The position numbers were made by a program, and so were the translations under genes. From an uncultured Rhodospirillales bacterium (GTDB taxonomy: Bacteria > Pseudomonadota > Alphaproteobacteria > ATCC43930 > CGMCC-115725), in assembly GCA_903822185.1 (NCBI GenBank), contig CAIJOA010000045.1:22083-86082 (forward strand): a DNA stretch of 64,000 nt, written 5' to 3'. Below, piece after piece: positions 34,204 through 43,637 of this stretch. The number at the start of each line of letters is the position of its first letter. The first letter of the stretch is position 1. The notes beneath the pieces are model-generated. The model was given only the letters and a program-made list of their open reading frames with translations. It was not told the origin of the DNA and did not search any database.

Positions 34204-34926
34204 CTAATCCGCGATCGCCAAGGCTGCATTGAGATCGATCCGCCCGTCGTAAAGCGCGCGGCCGAGAATCGCGCCGGCGATGCCGGTGCTTTCCTGGGCC
34301 TTCAAAGCCGTCACGTCGTCGATCGAGGCGACACCGCCGGAAGCGATCACCGGCGTTTTCAGTTTTTGCGCGAGCGCCGCCGTCGCCGTGACATTGACGC
34401 CGGCCAAAGCGCCATCGCGATCGATGTCGGTGAAAATGATCGCGGCAACGCCGGCATCTTCGAAGCGCAACGCCAATTCGGTCGCGGTGATGTCAGACGC
34501 TTTCGCCCAGCCCTCGACCGCAACCATGCCATTGCGCGCATCGATACCGACGGCGACGCGATTCGGATAAAGCCGGCAAGCCTCACGCACCAAATCCGGA
34601 TTGGTCAGTGCCGCGGTGCCGAGAATCACCCGCGTGATGCCTTTTTCGAGCCAGGCGGAAATCGTCGCGATGTCGCGGATGCCGCCGCCGAGCTGCACCG
34701 GCTTATCGACAACAGCGAGGATCGCCTCGACGCTGGCGCGGTTCATCGGCTTGCCAGCAAAAGCGCCGTCGAGATCGACGATATGCAGCCAGCGGCAGCC
34801 GGCTGTCACAAACGCCTGGGCCTGCGCGGCGGGATCGGTGTTGAAGACCGTCGCGGCATTCATCTCGCCGCGCAGCAAGCGAACGCAGCGGCCTTCTTTC
34901 AAATCGATCGCGGGATAGAGAATCAT
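34204..34926 (-). CDS. hisA: Phosphoribosylformimino-AICAR ribotide isomerase
   Basis: 240 residues, the paralogous barrel to His[21 protein letters not shown] carries the first catalytic Asp, [17 protein letters not shown] the phosphate-binding loop, and [15 protein letters not shown] the second Asp region. It performs the Amadori step of histidine synthesis. Its ATG overlaps the stop of the upstream acetyltransferase gene by four bases. Confidence 0.97.
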   Translation of the reverse strand: MILYPAIDLKEGRCVRLLRGEMNAATVFNTDPAAQAQAFVTAGCRWLHIVDLDGAFAGKPMNRASVEAILAVVDKPVQLGGGIRDIATISAWLEKGITRVILGTAALTNPDLVREACRLYPNRVAVGIDARNGMVAVEGWAKASDITATELALRFEDAGVAAIIFTDIDRDGALAGVNVTATAALAQKLKTPVIASGGVASIDDVTALKAQESTGIAGAILGRALYDGRIDLNAALAIAD

Positions 34927-35477
34927 GATTTCGGTTTACCGCGCCCGCCCGTCAGGCGTTTGAAATAATAATGACCTTCGATGGTCTTACCATCGACGCG
35001 CGCATAAGCAGGGTTCGTGCCGAACCGTTCGAAGCCCATCGTCTCATAAAGTCCGATCGCCGCTTCCTGCGTCGCGCGCACGTCGAGATTGAGCACGGCG
35101 AAGCCGGCAACCCGCGCCGCATCTTCGACCGTTTCGATCATGCGCCGCGCAAGACCATGACCGCGCGACCAAGGCGCGAGAAAGTTACTGGTCAGCGTCG
35201 CGGCAAAGCTTTGCGCCTCGTTGTTGCGTGGCGGGCCGACAAGCTGCACCGCGCCGCAGATCGTGCCGTTGAGACGCGCGACAAACAACGTCCGTTCCGG
35301 CACCAGCAGGATGCCGTTCCAATAGGATTCGAGCACATGCGACGCCGGTGATTTCACCCAACCGAAACCACCGCCATCTTCGATCGCCGCGACGGTCGCC
35401 TCGCACAGATCTTCGAGATCGCTGCCGGCGAAGGCGCGAATCCGTTCGATCGTCGTGACGACCGTTTCCGTCATCAC
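34923..35477 (-). CDS. GNAT family N-acetyltransferase inside the his operon
   Basis: 184 residues. GNAT core: [18 protein letters not shown], acetyl-CoA loop [21 protein letters not shown], then [26 protein letters not shown]. It overlaps both hisH (upstream) and hisA (downstream) by four bases and so is translated from the his message. Its substrate is unknown. Other alphaproteobacteria often have an unrelated small membrane gene at this place in the operon. Confidence 0.88.
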   Translation of the reverse strand: MMTETVVTTIERIRAFAGSDLEDLCEATVAAIEDGGGFGWVKSPASHVLESYWNGILLVPERTLFVARLNGTICGAVQLVGPPRNNEAQSFAATLTSNFLAPWSRGHGLARRMIETVEDAARVAGFAVLNLDVRATQEAAIGLYETMGFERFGTNPAYARVDGKTIEGHYYFKRLTGGRGKPKS

Positions 35478-36115
35478 GGTTTCCAGCGCAAGAAGTTGGC
35501 GATGAGCTTAAGACCCGTCGCCTGACTTTTCTCGGGATGGAACTGCACGCCGATGATGTTGTCGCGTCCGACGACCGCCGTGACCGCCCCGCCGTAATCG
35601 ACCGTGGCGATAAGGTCTTTCGGATCGGCAGCGGTCAGCGCGTAGGAATGAACGAAATAGGCATGCGCGTCGTTCTCGATGCCGTCGAGCACCGGGTGCT
35701 TTCGGTGCATCTGCAACTGGTTCCAGCCCATATGCGGAATCTTCAGCTTCGGATCGCTGGGCACCAGCGGCGCGACTTCGCCTTTGATCCAGCCGAGGCC
35801 ATCGACGGTTTCGAATTCACGGCCGCGATCCGCGAGCAATTGCATGCCGACACAGATGCCGAGAAACGGCCGGCCTTCTTTCAGCACGACCTGCTTCAGC
35901 GCCTCTTCCATGCCCGGCACCTTGGCGAGGCCGCGGCGACAATCGGCAAAGGCGCCGACGCCCGGCAACACCACGCGGGTCGCGCCGCGCAAGCTATCGG
36001 CGTGATTGGTGACGAGGACGCGGCCGTCGGCGCCGCTTTCGCGCGCCGCACGTTCCAGCGCCTTCGCGGCCGAGCGAAGATTGCCCGAGCCGTAATCGAT
36101 GACGACGGTGGTCAT
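35474..36115 (-). CDS. hisH: Imidazole glycerol phosphate synthase glutaminase subunit
   Basis: 213 residues, class I glutaminase. The oxyanion and nucleophile region is [15 protein letters not shown] with the catalytic Cys; the His-Glu pair is in [29 protein letters not shown] marks the start. It supplies ammonia to HisF. Start ATG overlaps the hisB stop by one base. Confidence 0.97.
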   Translation of the reverse strand: MTTVVIDYGSGNLRSAAKALERAARESGADGRVLVTNHADSLRGATRVVLPGVGAFADCRRGLAKVPGMEEALKQVVLKEGRPFLGICVGMQLLADRGREFETVDGLGWIKGEVAPLVPSDPKLKIPHMGWNQLQMHRKHPVLDGIENDAHAYFVHSYALTAADPKDLIATVDYGGAVTAVVGRDNIIGVQFHPEKSQATGLKLIANFLRWKP

Positions 36116-36756
36116 TAGAGAGAACCGCCGAGCACGCCCTTGGTGGAAGGCACGGCATCGAGACGGCGCGGATCGAGCGCGGTCGCCATACGCAGTGCGC
36201 GGGCAAGCCCTTTGAAGCAGGATTCGACGATATGGTGATTATTCTCACCATAAAGATTTTCGATATGGAGCGTGACACCCGCCGATTGGGCGAAGGCCTG
36301 GAACCATTCCTTGAACAGTTCCGTATCCATCTCGCCCAGTTTCGGGCGCGAGAAAGTAACCTTCCAAACGAGATACGGCCGGTTCGACAGATCGAGCGCG
36401 ACACGGGTCAGCGTCTCGTCCATCGGCACCATCGCCTCGCCCCAGCGCATGATGCCCTTACGGTCACCCAGCGCCTTGTTCACCGCCTCGCCAACGACGT
36501 AGCCGGAATCTTCGGTGGTGTGATGGAAGTCGATATGGAGGTCGCCCTCGGCCTTCAGCGTCAGATCCATCAGGCTGTGGCGCGACAACTGATCCAGCAT
36601 ATGGTCGAGGAAACCGATGCCACTGGCGATGTCCGACACGCCCTGGCCGTCGAGATTGACGGTCGCGGCAATGCGGGTCTCGCGCGTGTTGCGTTCGACA
36701 TGGGCCTGACGGCCCGCGGCGGCGGACGGGGTCGAATCTGATTTCGCTGGCGGCAA
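36115..36756 (-). CDS. hisB: Imidazoleglycerol-phosphate dehydratase
   Basis: 213 residues if the second of two closely spaced TTG codons (36756) is used; AAGGAG is six bases upstream of it, and no ATG is available near the N-terminus. The core is complete: [54 protein letters not shown] (Mn ligands), and [18 protein letters not shown]. First gene of the operon hisB-hisH-GNAT-hisA-hisF-hisE-HIT. Confidence 0.95.
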   Translation of the reverse strand: MPPAKSDSTPSAAAGRQAHVERNTRETRIAATVNLDGQGVSDIASGIGFLDHMLDQLSRHSLMDLTLKAEGDLHIDFHHTTEDSGYVVGEAVNKALGDRKGIMRWGEAMVPMDETLTRVALDLSNRPYLVWKVTFSRPKLGEMDTELFKEWFQAFAQSAGVTLHIENLYGENNHHIVESCFKGLARALRMATALDPRRLDAVPSTKGVLGGSL

Positions 36757-36826
36757 GGGCAACTCCTTGAAGCTGCCCTTTTAGCAAAATCCGGGAATTA
36801 TCGCTACCGCCCCCTCGGGCCTGGCC

Positions 36827-37693
36827 TCAAACCACCAGGGCGCCGTGCTCGCTTTGGCCTTCGGTCAGGCCGCGATCCTTCATCCAATCGTAGGTCCGGC
36901 TGAACAACGTCGAATCATAATAATCGACGTGTTTGTAATGGACGAAGGCCTTCAGCAGCTCACGCGGCTCCAGGCCGCCCTTGGCCTGGGCGCAGACATG
37001 GTGGGCATATTTGTAGAAATCGCGGTTGATCAGATCGACCGCCTGGTTTTCCGCCTCGTAATAGGCTTTGCGTTGCGCGTCGGTCAGGCTGGGCGCGATG
37101 ACCTCGCCGCCGCGATAGAACGAGGCGGCGATGATGTGAGCCCCTTCTTTAAGGGCGAGACTGATGAACGGCTCCATCACCGTAACCGCGCGATAGGTGC
37201 CGTTCTTGAGCGCGGCATAGCGCGCCTGCGGCAGCCCGCCATTGGCGATATTGACGTGTTCCGCGCCGAGGGCGCTTTCGAGCATTTGGATGGTGGTGTA
37301 GTGCGAACCGGTCAGTTCCTGCACCAAAACAGGGACATCGGCCAAGTCGCGCGGCACTTGCAGCGCGTCGTCGAAGGTAATGATGGCCTGGGCCGCAACC
37401 GCCGCGCGCAACGCCGCCAGCTTGCCGCCGCGGGTGCCGCGCTCCAGCCGGTCGATGCTGGCCCATTCGCAGACATTGTAGCTGTCGGCCGAACCGCATT
37501 CGAACATCTGTTCCTTGAGGCGCGACAGGATTGGTTTTTCGGCGCTGTCCTTTTCGCGATCGGCGTAGCTGGCCGACATTTGCACATCGAGGCCGGCTTT
37601 TTCGAACAGCTTTTCCTCGATCCCGACCAAGACCGGCAGGTCGAAAACCGGGTTGTTGGGGGCTATGCGAACGACGGGAAGATCGGTGGCCAT
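36827..37693 (-). CDS. Periplasmic-binding-protein-fold protein without signal peptide
   Basis: 288 residues. The layout is that of SsuA/THI5-type proteins: VVRIAPNNPVFDLPVLVGIEEKLFEKAGLDV, a central VPVLVQELTGSHYTTIQMLESALG, then AALKNGTYRAVTVMEPFISLALKEG. It begins MATDLPVVRI with AAGGAG eight bases upstream, so no export signal is present. Cytoplasmic enzymes such as desulfinase DszB and THI5 share this fold, so an enzyme is a real alternative to a transport protein. No permease is nearby. It sits between hisB and hslV, diverging from hslV. Confidence 0.7.
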   Translation of the reverse strand: MATDLPVVRIAPNNPVFDLPVLVGIEEKLFEKAGLDVQMSASYADREKDSAEKPILSRLKEQMFECGSADSYNVCEWASIDRLERGTRGGKLAALRAAVAAQAIITFDDALQVPRDLADVPVLVQELTGSHYTTIQMLESALGAEHVNIANGGLPQARYAALKNGTYRAVTVMEPFISLALKEGAHIIAASFYRGGEVIAPSLTDAQRKAYYEAENQAVDLINRDFYKYAHHVCAQAKGGLEPRELLKAFVHYKHVDYYDSTLFSRTYDWMKDRGLTEGQSEHGALVV

Positions 37694-37776
37694 CGGCTAT
37701 CTCCTTGCGATCACGCGAAAAATCCGCCGCAACTTGATCGCGGCGCGCTGCTACCCCACATGCTAGCTTCGTTTCC

Positions 37777-38337
37777 ATGGGAAAGAAGATGTCGGAAGCA
37801 GAATCGAACGTTTGGCACGGTACCACCATCATCGCCGTGCGCAAAGATGGCCAGGTCGCCCTCGCCGGTGATGGTCAGGTGTCGATGGGCAATACCATCG
37901 TCAAATCCAACGCCAAGAAATTGCGCCGCCTTGCCGGCGGCACGGTCATTGCGGGGTTCGCCGGCGCGACGGCGGATGCCTTTGCCCTCTTCGACCGCCT
38001 CGAAGGCAAAATGGAGCAATATCCGGGGCAACTGACGCGGGCCTGTGTCGAGCTGGCCAAGGATTGGCGCACGGATCGTTACCTTAGGAAGCTGGAGGCG
38101 ATCATGGCGGTTGCCGATAAGTCGGTGTCGCTGATCGTGTCGGGTACCGGCGATGTGCTGGAGCCGGAAGACGGCATCATCGGCATCGGGTCCGGTGGCA
38201 ACTATGCCCTCGCCGCCGCGCGCGCCTTGATCGACGTCCCCGGGCTCGACGCCGAAACGATCGCGCGCAAAGCCATCGCGATCGCCGGCTCGATCTGCGT
38301 TTTCACCAACGGCAAAGTGACCTTCGAATCGCTATGA
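37777..38337 (+). CDS. hslV: HslUV protease proteolytic subunit
   Basis: 186 residues. The catalytic N-terminal Thr is expected at Thr17 in [24 protein letters not shown], so a 16-residue propeptide is removed, longer than the single Met of E. coli HslV; alphaproteobacterial members commonly have this. If the start is the ATG at 37789 the propeptide is 12 residues. It forms a two-ring peptidase with HslU. The stop overlaps the hslU ATG (ATGA). Confidence 0.96.
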   Translation: MGKKMSEAESNVWHGTTIIAVRKDGQVALAGDGQVSMGNTIVKSNAKKLRRLAGGTVIAGFAGATADAFALFDRLEGKMEQYPGQLTRACVELAKDWRTDRYLRKLEAIMAVADKSVSLIVSGTGDVLEPEDGIIGIGSGGNYALAAARALIDVPGLDAETIARKAIAIAGSICVFTNGKVTFESL

Positions 38338-39650
38338 GTGTTTCCTTCAGTCCGCGCGAGATCGTTTCCGAACTTGATCGCCATATCGTCGGCCAGGCCG
38401 ACGCCAAGCGCGCCGTCGCCATCGCCTTGCGCAATCGCTGGCGGCGGCAACAGCTTCCCGAAGCTTTGCGCGAAGAAGTTCAGCCGAAGAACATTCTGAT
38501 GATCGGCCCGACCGGGATCGGCAAGACCGAGATCGCCCGGCGTCTGGCAAAACTGGCGCAGGCGCCTTTCATCAAAGTTGAAGCAACCAAGTTCACCGAG
38601 GTCGGCTATGTCGGCCGCGATGTCGAGCAGATCATCCGCGACCTGGTCGAAGTTTCGTTACTGATGACGCGCGAACGTCTGCGCAAGGACGTCGAAAGCA
38701 AAGCGGAACTGGCCGCCGAAGAGCGCGTGCTCGACGCGTTGGTCGGGCAAGGCGCCGGTCCGGACACGCGGACGAAGTTTCGGAAGATGCTGCGCAACAA
38801 CGAGATCAACGATCGCGAGATCGAGATCCAAGTGCCCGACAGCGGCAGCATGCCGACGATGGAAGTCCCCGGTATGCCCGGCGCGCAGATGGGCATGGTC
38901 AATATCGGCGAGATGTTCGGCAAGGCTTTCGGCGGCGGCCGCACCAAGCCGCGCAAGATGAGCGTCGCCGACAGTTACAAAGTTCTGATCGCCGAAGAGA
39001 GCGACAAGCTGCTGGATCAAGAACGCGTCAACAAGGACGCCATCTTCGCGGTCGAGCAGAACGGCATCGTCTTCCTGGACGAGATCGACAAGATCGCCGG
39101 CCGCAGCGAGCATCGCGGCGGCGCTGATGTCAGCCGCGAAGGCGTGCAGCGAGATCTATTACCCTTGATCGAAGGCACCACCGTTGCGACGAAGCATGGC
39201 GCGGTGAAGACCGATCATATTCTGTTCATCGCCTCGGGCGCATTTCATGTCTCGAAGCCATCGGATCTTCTGCCCGAGCTGCAAGGCCGCTTGCCGATCC
39301 GGGTCGAGTTAAAGCCGCTAACGCGCGACGATTTCCGCCGCATCCTCACGGAACCCGAAGCAAGCCTGATCAAGCAATATATCGCGTTGATGGCGACAGA
39401 AGACGTCACCCTCGAATTTACCGAGGATGCGATCGACGAGTTGGCGTCATTGGCGGAAGAGATCAATACGACGGTCGAGAATATCGGGGCCCGCCGGCTT
39501 CATACGGTGCTGGAACGGCTGTTAGAGGAAGCGAGCTACAGTGCTTCCGATCAGCCGCCGCAAACCGTCGTTCGGATCGACCGCAATTACGTTCGCGACA
39601 AAGTCAGTGCGCTCGCGAAGAACGCCGATCTATCGAGGTTTATTCTGTAA
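38334..39650 (+). CDS. hslU: HslUV protease ATPase subunit
   Basis: 438 residues. AAA+ ATPase with Walker [10 protein letters not shown] near residues 58-66, [16 protein letters not shown] pore region, Walker [15 protein letters not shown] and sensor-bearing C-terminus ending [14 protein letters not shown], the tail that inserts into HslV. The central I domain is somewhat short (about 110-230). It unfolds substrates for HslV. A strong terminator follows. Confidence 0.97.
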   Translation: MSVSFSPREIVSELDRHIVGQADAKRAVAIALRNRWRRQQLPEALREEVQPKNILMIGPTGIGKTEIARRLAKLAQAPFIKVEATKFTEVGYVGRDVEQIIRDLVEVSLLMTRERLRKDVESKAELAAEERVLDALVGQGAGPDTRTKFRKMLRNNEINDREIEIQVPDSGSMPTMEVPGMPGAQMGMVNIGEMFGKAFGGGRTKPRKMSVADSYKVLIAEESDKLLDQERVNKDAIFAVEQNGIVFLDEIDKIAGRSEHRGGADVSREGVQRDLLPLIEGTTVATKHGAVKTDHILFIASGAFHVSKPSDLLPELQGRLPIRVELKPLTRDDFRRILTEPEASLIKQYIALMATEDVTLEFTEDAIDELASLAEEINTTVENIGARRLHTVLERLLEEASYSASDQPPQTVVRIDRNYVRDKVSALAKNADLSRFIL

Positions 39651-39655
39651 CGGAA

Positions 39656-39684
39656 ACGGGCGGCGTTGCCGCCGCCCGTTTTGT
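39656..39684. terminator. Bidirectional terminator between hslU and csp
   Basis: ACGGGCGGC and GCCGCCCGT form a nine-bp stem around GTTGCC, with TTTT on the plus side, six bases past the hslU stop. On the minus strand the same stem follows the csp stop and is trailed by TTTCC. Confidence 0.85.
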
Positions 39685-39688
39685 CGCT

Positions 39689-39892
39689 TTAGGCGTTGGT
39701 GAGGTTCGCAGCGGCCGCTTTGCCGCGATCCATCGAAACGTCGTATTTAACCTTCTGGCCTTCGGCCAGTCCGCCCATGCCTGCGCGCTCGACCGCAGAG
39801 ATATGAACGAAAACGTCCTTGCCGCCGTCATCGGGTTGAATGAAGCCGTAACCCTTTTGGGCGTTGAACCATTTTACAGTGCCGATAGCCAA
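39689..39892 (-). CDS. Cold-shock-domain protein
   Basis: 67 residues, a single cold-shock domain with both RNA-binding motifs: KWFNAQKGYGFIQP (RNP1, KGYGFI) and DVFVHISAV (RNP2, VFVHI). It is an RNA chaperone that melts secondary structure. Csp genes often have long structured leaders; 39893-40103 upstream is 211 bases without a gene, partly shared with the divergent VOC gene. Confidence 0.95.
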   Translation of the reverse strand: MAIGTVKWFNAQKGYGFIQPDDGGKDVFVHISAVERAGMGGLAEGQKVKYDVSMDRGKAAAANLTNA

Positions 39893-40103
39893 GAGAAGTC
39901 TCCAATCAGTATTTCGGATGCGGCCTGAAGGGCCTCATCCATCGTGGGATGACTACGGTCCTTCGATTCCGGTTTTAAGGCAACAATTTTTTTGCGGCGG
40001 GGATTAGGCAAAGAGGGGGTAAAAGCGCGACAGCGCTTGCCAAAGCGCCCCGCAGGGTCTTTCCTCGATCCAACAATGACCGTCGCCGGATGGGAGCGAA
40101 GCC

Positions 40104-40643
40104 ATGGACAATAATACCGTCGAAAATCGCGCAAAGCTGCGTGTCGAGCCCCTCAATCAACCGAAAATCTTCTCACATGGCACGTTGGAATGCCGAAATC
40201 TGTCGGAATCCCGGCCGTTTTACGAGGAGTTCCTCGGTTTAGAGTGTGTACGGCACGCGCAAAAGGCGATGATGCTGCGAAAAGGCGGATATTTCGGTCT
40301 GGTATGCCTCGAAAAGGGAAAAAACGTCCGTCCTGTCGGGGTTGGTAACCATTGGGGAATGGACTTCGCCACCAAGGAAGAAGTCGATCGCGGCCGCGAA
40401 TTGGCGATCGAGCACAAAGAAAAATACGGCATCCAAAAAGTGATGCGCATCACCGAGATGCACGGCACTTACGCGTTTTATTTCCAGGATCGCGACGGCA
40501 ATTGGTGGGAATTCCAGTATGTCGGCGAGGGTCAAGAAACCGGCCAGGGCCGTTATGACCGGCATTTTGCCCGCGGCGACGTCGTCCCGATGGGGACCGA
40601 CACCTCGGCCATTCCGATGGAAGATGATCCGACTGAAGAGTAG
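40104..40643 (+). CDS. VOC family (glyoxalase/dioxygenase fold) protein
   Basis: 179 residues. One VOC module pair: IFSHGTLECRNLSESRPFYEEFLGLECVR, with a candidate metal-ligand His in the first strand, GNHWGMDFATKEEV, and FYFQDRDGNWWEFQYVGEG with the C-terminal Glu ligand. The final 35 residues are acidic and outside the fold. The family covers glyoxalase I, dioxygenases and resistance proteins; the specific reaction is not evident. Lies alone between csp (divergent) and the XRE gene (convergent). Confidence 0.83.
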   Translation: MDNNTVENRAKLRVEPLNQPKIFSHGTLECRNLSESRPFYEEFLGLECVRHAQKAMMLRKGGYFGLVCLEKGKNVRPVGVGNHWGMDFATKEEVDRGRELAIEHKEKYGIQKVMRITEMHGTYAFYFQDRDGNWWEFQYVGEGQETGQGRYDRHFARGDVVPMGTDTSAIPMEDDPTEE

Positions 40644-40665
40644 GGCGCCCGAAGAGTAATCTGCC

Positions 40666-41061
40666 CTAGCCGGCCACCCGGCTTTTGCGGCGTCGCGACG
40701 GCGATGCCGGTACCGATTTGATGATTTCGAGAATCCGCTCGGTCCGTTCGGGCGGCAGATTACGGATGCGTTCGGCCAGAAGATTCGCCAGTTCAGTCGC
40801 CGCCGGCGACAGACCCGCGGTATCGACCGTGACCCGCGGATGCGAGACACGCGCCAGGCGCATCAATTCATCCGCCTCGTCCCAGATGATGTTGAGCTGG
40901 GCGCAGATCGCGACAACCATCGCATGGGTCGGACGGCCGCGACGGCCATGTTCCAGCGCCGACAGATACGCTGCCGAAACGCCCAGCGCCTCAGCCATGT
41001 CTTTGAGCGCGATATCCCGCTCGCCCCGCAATTGCCGCAGACGCACGCCGAACGGCGTCAT
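40666..41061 (-). CDS. XRE family helix-turn-helix regulator
   Basis: 131 residues. N-terminal HTH_3: RLRQLRGERDIALKDMAEALGVSAAYLSALEHGRRG. The C-terminus (about 75-131) has AAELANLLAERIRNLPPERTERILEIIKSV-like helices and a basic tail. It is the last gene of lutA-lutB-lutC-smr-xre and overlaps smr by four bases. It may control this operon or its wider hslVU/mltA setting, but no target is visible. Confidence 0.88.
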   Translation of the reverse strand: MTPFGVRLRQLRGERDIALKDMAEALGVSAAYLSALEHGRRGRPTHAMVVAICAQLNIIWDEADELMRLARVSHPRVTVDTAGLSPAATELANLLAERIRNLPPERTERILEIIKSVPASPSRRRKSRVAG

Positions 41062-41552
41062 CGCAAACGCCGCAGCAACAGATACAGCGCGCCTTCGCCG
41101 CCATGCAGACCGTGAGCCCGCGAAGCGGCGGTGACGCGGCCGCGATTGTCGCCTTCCTCGAGCCAGCGCGGCACGTTGCCGTAGAGCACGCCGGACTTTC
41201 CCGTGATCACCAGCACCGCGCGCATGCCGTGATTTTGCGCGTTGGCGATGAAACGCGAGAGTGCCTCGTGCGCGCGGTTCTGGGTCATGCCGTGAAGATC
41301 GAGGCGCGCCTCAATCGGTAATCGGCCGCGCTTCAATTTCTGTGCGCTGCGGCGATCGACGGTGACGATACCCGGTGCCGGGACAATCTTTGGCGACGGT
41401 GCGAGGGGTTCGAGACTCTTCGGATTGTTCGCGATAATCAGCGCCGGTGCCGGCTTGGCGATCGTCTCGACCGCACGGTGACGGCGCAACGGCTTCACGC
41501 CGCGCATCGTCTCCTGCCACAAGGCGCGTTCTTCGCCTCTAAGCGCGCGCAT
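41058..41552 (-). CDS. Smr domain protein
   Basis: 164 residues. The C-terminal Smr (MutS2-related) domain begins LDLHGMTQNRAHEALSRFIA, followed by VLVITGKSGVLYGNVPRWLEEG. In the classical motif the last residue of TGKG is Gly; Ser is here. Smr domains cleave or bind nucleic acids; stand-alone small Smr proteins are common but poorly understood. It overlaps lutC by 14 bases and xre by four. The N-terminal half is low complexity. Confidence 0.88.
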   Translation of the reverse strand: MRALRGEERALWQETMRGVKPLRRHRAVETIAKPAPALIIANNPKSLEPLAPSPKIVPAPGIVTVDRRSAQKLKRGRLPIEARLDLHGMTQNRAHEALSRFIANAQNHGMRAVLVITGKSGVLYGNVPRWLEEGDNRGRVTAASRAHGLHGGEGALYLLLRRLR

Positions 41553-42219
41553 CGTCGATCAGCACAATGTGAAGCCGGCGCGGACCATGTGCGCCGAGCA
41601 CCATACGTTGTTCGATATCGCCGGTGCGCGACGGACCGCTGATGAAATTGACGGTACGCGGCATCGCGCCTTTCGCGCGCAGGCGATCCCAGCCGTCTTC
41701 GTAAGACGCGACCACCTGGCCGGCGCGCAGCACGACGATATGCGTGTCGGGTAAAAAATTGTTGCGCGTCGGGCTGTCGGGACCAGACACCAGCATCAAG
41801 GTACCGGTTTCGGCGACGGCTGCATGACACGCGGTGACGCCAACCGCATCGTCGTCCGCGGCGATACCTTTGTGGATATCAAGCAGTGGCGCTTTATCCC
41901 AAGGCACATCGTCGAGTTTTGGATCGGGCGTCATCACCAATCGCGCGGGCAGATTCTGACCGGCCAGATAATCGGCCACCGCACCCGGCACCGCATCGAC
42001 GTCCGTAACACGCGTGAAGGTCGCGTGAACTTCCTCGGCCATGGCGACAAAGAGATCGATCTGGCCTTGATGATCGAGCGCGGCCGCGCGTGCGGGAATG
42101 AGATTGCGGCGATGCGTGCGCACGCGGTCTTCGAGAGCGCTGATTGCCTGCACATCGAGTCGGCCACGGCCGAGCCCGGCGCGGATGCTGCCGAGAATCT
42201 GATCGCGCGTGCCGCTCAT
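41539..42219 (-). CDS. lutC: LUD domain lactate-utilisation protein LutC
   Basis: 226 residues from the ATG at 42219, overlapping the lutB stop (ATGA); a longer in-frame reading to 42432 only crosses lutB. LUD domain with VGVTACHAAVAETGTLMLVSG and PRTVNFISGPSRTGDIEQ. LutABC together oxidise L-lactate to pyruvate; the catalytic subunits carry Fe-S clusters and LutC is a small LUD partner. It is the third gene of lutABC here. Confidence 0.92.
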   Translation of the reverse strand: MSGTRDQILGSIRAGLGRGRLDVQAISALEDRVRTHRRNLIPARAAALDHQGQIDLFVAMAEEVHATFTRVTDVDAVPGAVADYLAGQNLPARLVMTPDPKLDDVPWDKAPLLDIHKGIAADDDAVGVTACHAAVAETGTLMLVSGPDSPTRNNFLPDTHIVVLRAGQVVASYEDGWDRLRAKGAMPRTVNFISGPSRTGDIEQRMVLGAHGPRRLHIVLIDDARA

Positions 42220-43637
42220 GATCGCTTCTCGCGCGCGGCCCATTGCGACATGAAGCTTCTGCCTTCGGGGGCAGGCATATCGCGCGTATCGGTCCAACCC
42301 GCCACCAACGGCAAGGTGCGGAACCGCCCGCGCGTTCCGCCGACCAGGCTGAGAATGTGGCTCGTCATGGCCGACACCCAGCGGTAAAGGCGCGGCCGGC
42401 GCGCGACATAAGCCCAGACGGCGAGACCCCAACGCTGTGCCTGCGGCGAAAGCCGCCTAGCGAATTCGCGTTCGCGCCAACTGCGCATCATGCGCGGCAA
42501 AGGAATACGCATCGGGCAAACGCTTTCACAGCGCCCGCAAAAAGTCGAGGCGTTGGGAAGATTGCCGGCTTCTTCGATACCAATGAGGCTGGGGGTCAGC
42601 ACCGCGCCCATCGGTCCCGAATAAACCCAGCCATAGGCATGACCGCCGACAGCGCCATAGACGGGGCAGTGATTGAGACAGGCGGCGCAACGTATGCAGC
42701 GCAGCATGTCCTGAAACTCGCCGCCGAGCAGCGCGGTGCGGCCATTATCGAGCAACACGACATGATAAGCAGCGGGACCATCCGTATCGTCGGCACGGCG
42801 CGGCCCGGTGGAGACCGTCGTATAGGTCGAGAATTCCTGACCCGTCGCCGACCGCGCGAGAAGCCGCAGCAGGGTCGAAGCATCCTCGAGCGTCGGCACG
42901 ACTTTTTCGAGCGAGGCGAGAACGATATGCGCCTTGGGCAAGGTTTGCGTCAGATCGCCGTTGCCCTCGTTGGTGACGATGATCGACGAGCCGGTTTCGG
43001 CGATGAGAAAATTCGCACCGGTGATGCCGATATCGGCGGAGAGAAATTTCGCGCGCAGAACCGTACGCGCCTCGTCGCACATCACCCGCGCTTCATCGAG
43101 CGGGCGATCCGGCGGCAAATGCGTGTGCGTCGCACGAAAGCTTTCCGCGACCTGTTCCTTCACCAGATGCACCGCCGGCGCAATGATATGGCTGGGCGTT
43201 TCGTGACGGATTTGGACGATATATTCGCCGAGATCGGTTTCGACCGGCGTCACGCCATTGGCTTCGAGATAATCGTTGAGGGCGATTTCCTCGCTGACCA
43301 TCGACTTGCCTTTGGTCACGGTCTTCGCGCCCGCATCGCGGCAGATACCGAGAATGGTTTCGCGCGCCTGCGCCGCGTCGCGGCACCAATGGACCTTGCC
43401 GCCTTGAGCGACGACGTTTTTCTCGAACGTTTCGAGATAGAAATCGAGATTCGCAATGACATGATTCTTGATCGCAATGCCTTCGTCGCGCAGCGCGTCG
43501 AATTCGGGCAGCCGTGCGATCGCCGCGGCGCGGTTGACCGGAAAGCCGGTGCGCATCATGTCCATGGCGCGCTGCAAGTTCGGATCGCCCAGCGCGCGAT
43601 GCGCGTTCGCCTTGAAGTCGTGACTGGTCGGTTGCAT
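42216..43637 (-). CDS. lutB: Lactate-utilisation iron-sulfur protein LutB
   Basis: 473 residues from the ATG at 43637, which overlaps the lutA stop by one base; upstream in-frame codons lie within lutA. An N-terminal LUD domain (VVAQGGKVHWCRDAAQARETI) is followed by two 4Fe-4S Cys clusters: CIRCAACLNHCPVYGAVGG and CGRCESVCPMRIPLPRMM. It forms the electron-transfer core of the lactate oxidation complex. Confidence 0.95.
   Translation of the reverse strand: MQPTSHDFKANAHRALGDPNLQRAMDMMRTGFPVNRAAAIARLPEFDALRDEGIAIKNHVIANLDFYLETFEKNVVAQGGKVHWCRDAAQARETILGICRDAGAKTVTKGKSMVSEEIALNDYLEANGVTPVETDLGEYIVQIRHETPSHIIAPAVHLVKEQVAESFRATHTHLPPDRPLDEARVMCDEARTVLRAKFLSADIGITGANFLIAETGSSIIVTNEGNGDLTQTLPKAHIVLASLEKVVPTLEDASTLLRLLARSATGQEFSTYTTVSTGPRRADDTDGPAAYHVVLLDNGRTALLGGEFQDMLRCIRCAACLNHCPVYGAVGGHAYGWVYSGPMGAVLTPSLIGIEEAGNLPNASTFCGRCESVCPMRIPLPRMMRSWREREFARRLSPQAQRWGLAVWAYVARRPRLYRWVSAMTSHILSLVGGTRGRFRTLPLVAGWTDTRDMPAPEGRSFMSQWAAREKRS

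Noticed and set aside
33475..34968. A 497-codon plus-strand frame opposite hisF and hisA
   Set aside because: Both opposite-strand genes are clear histidine enzymes; the plus-strand reading has no family features.
39893..40103. A cold-shock-type structured leader or riboswitch upstream of csp
   Set aside because: The 211-base gap is long enough, but I saw no recognisable element; it is shared with the divergent VOC gene promoter.
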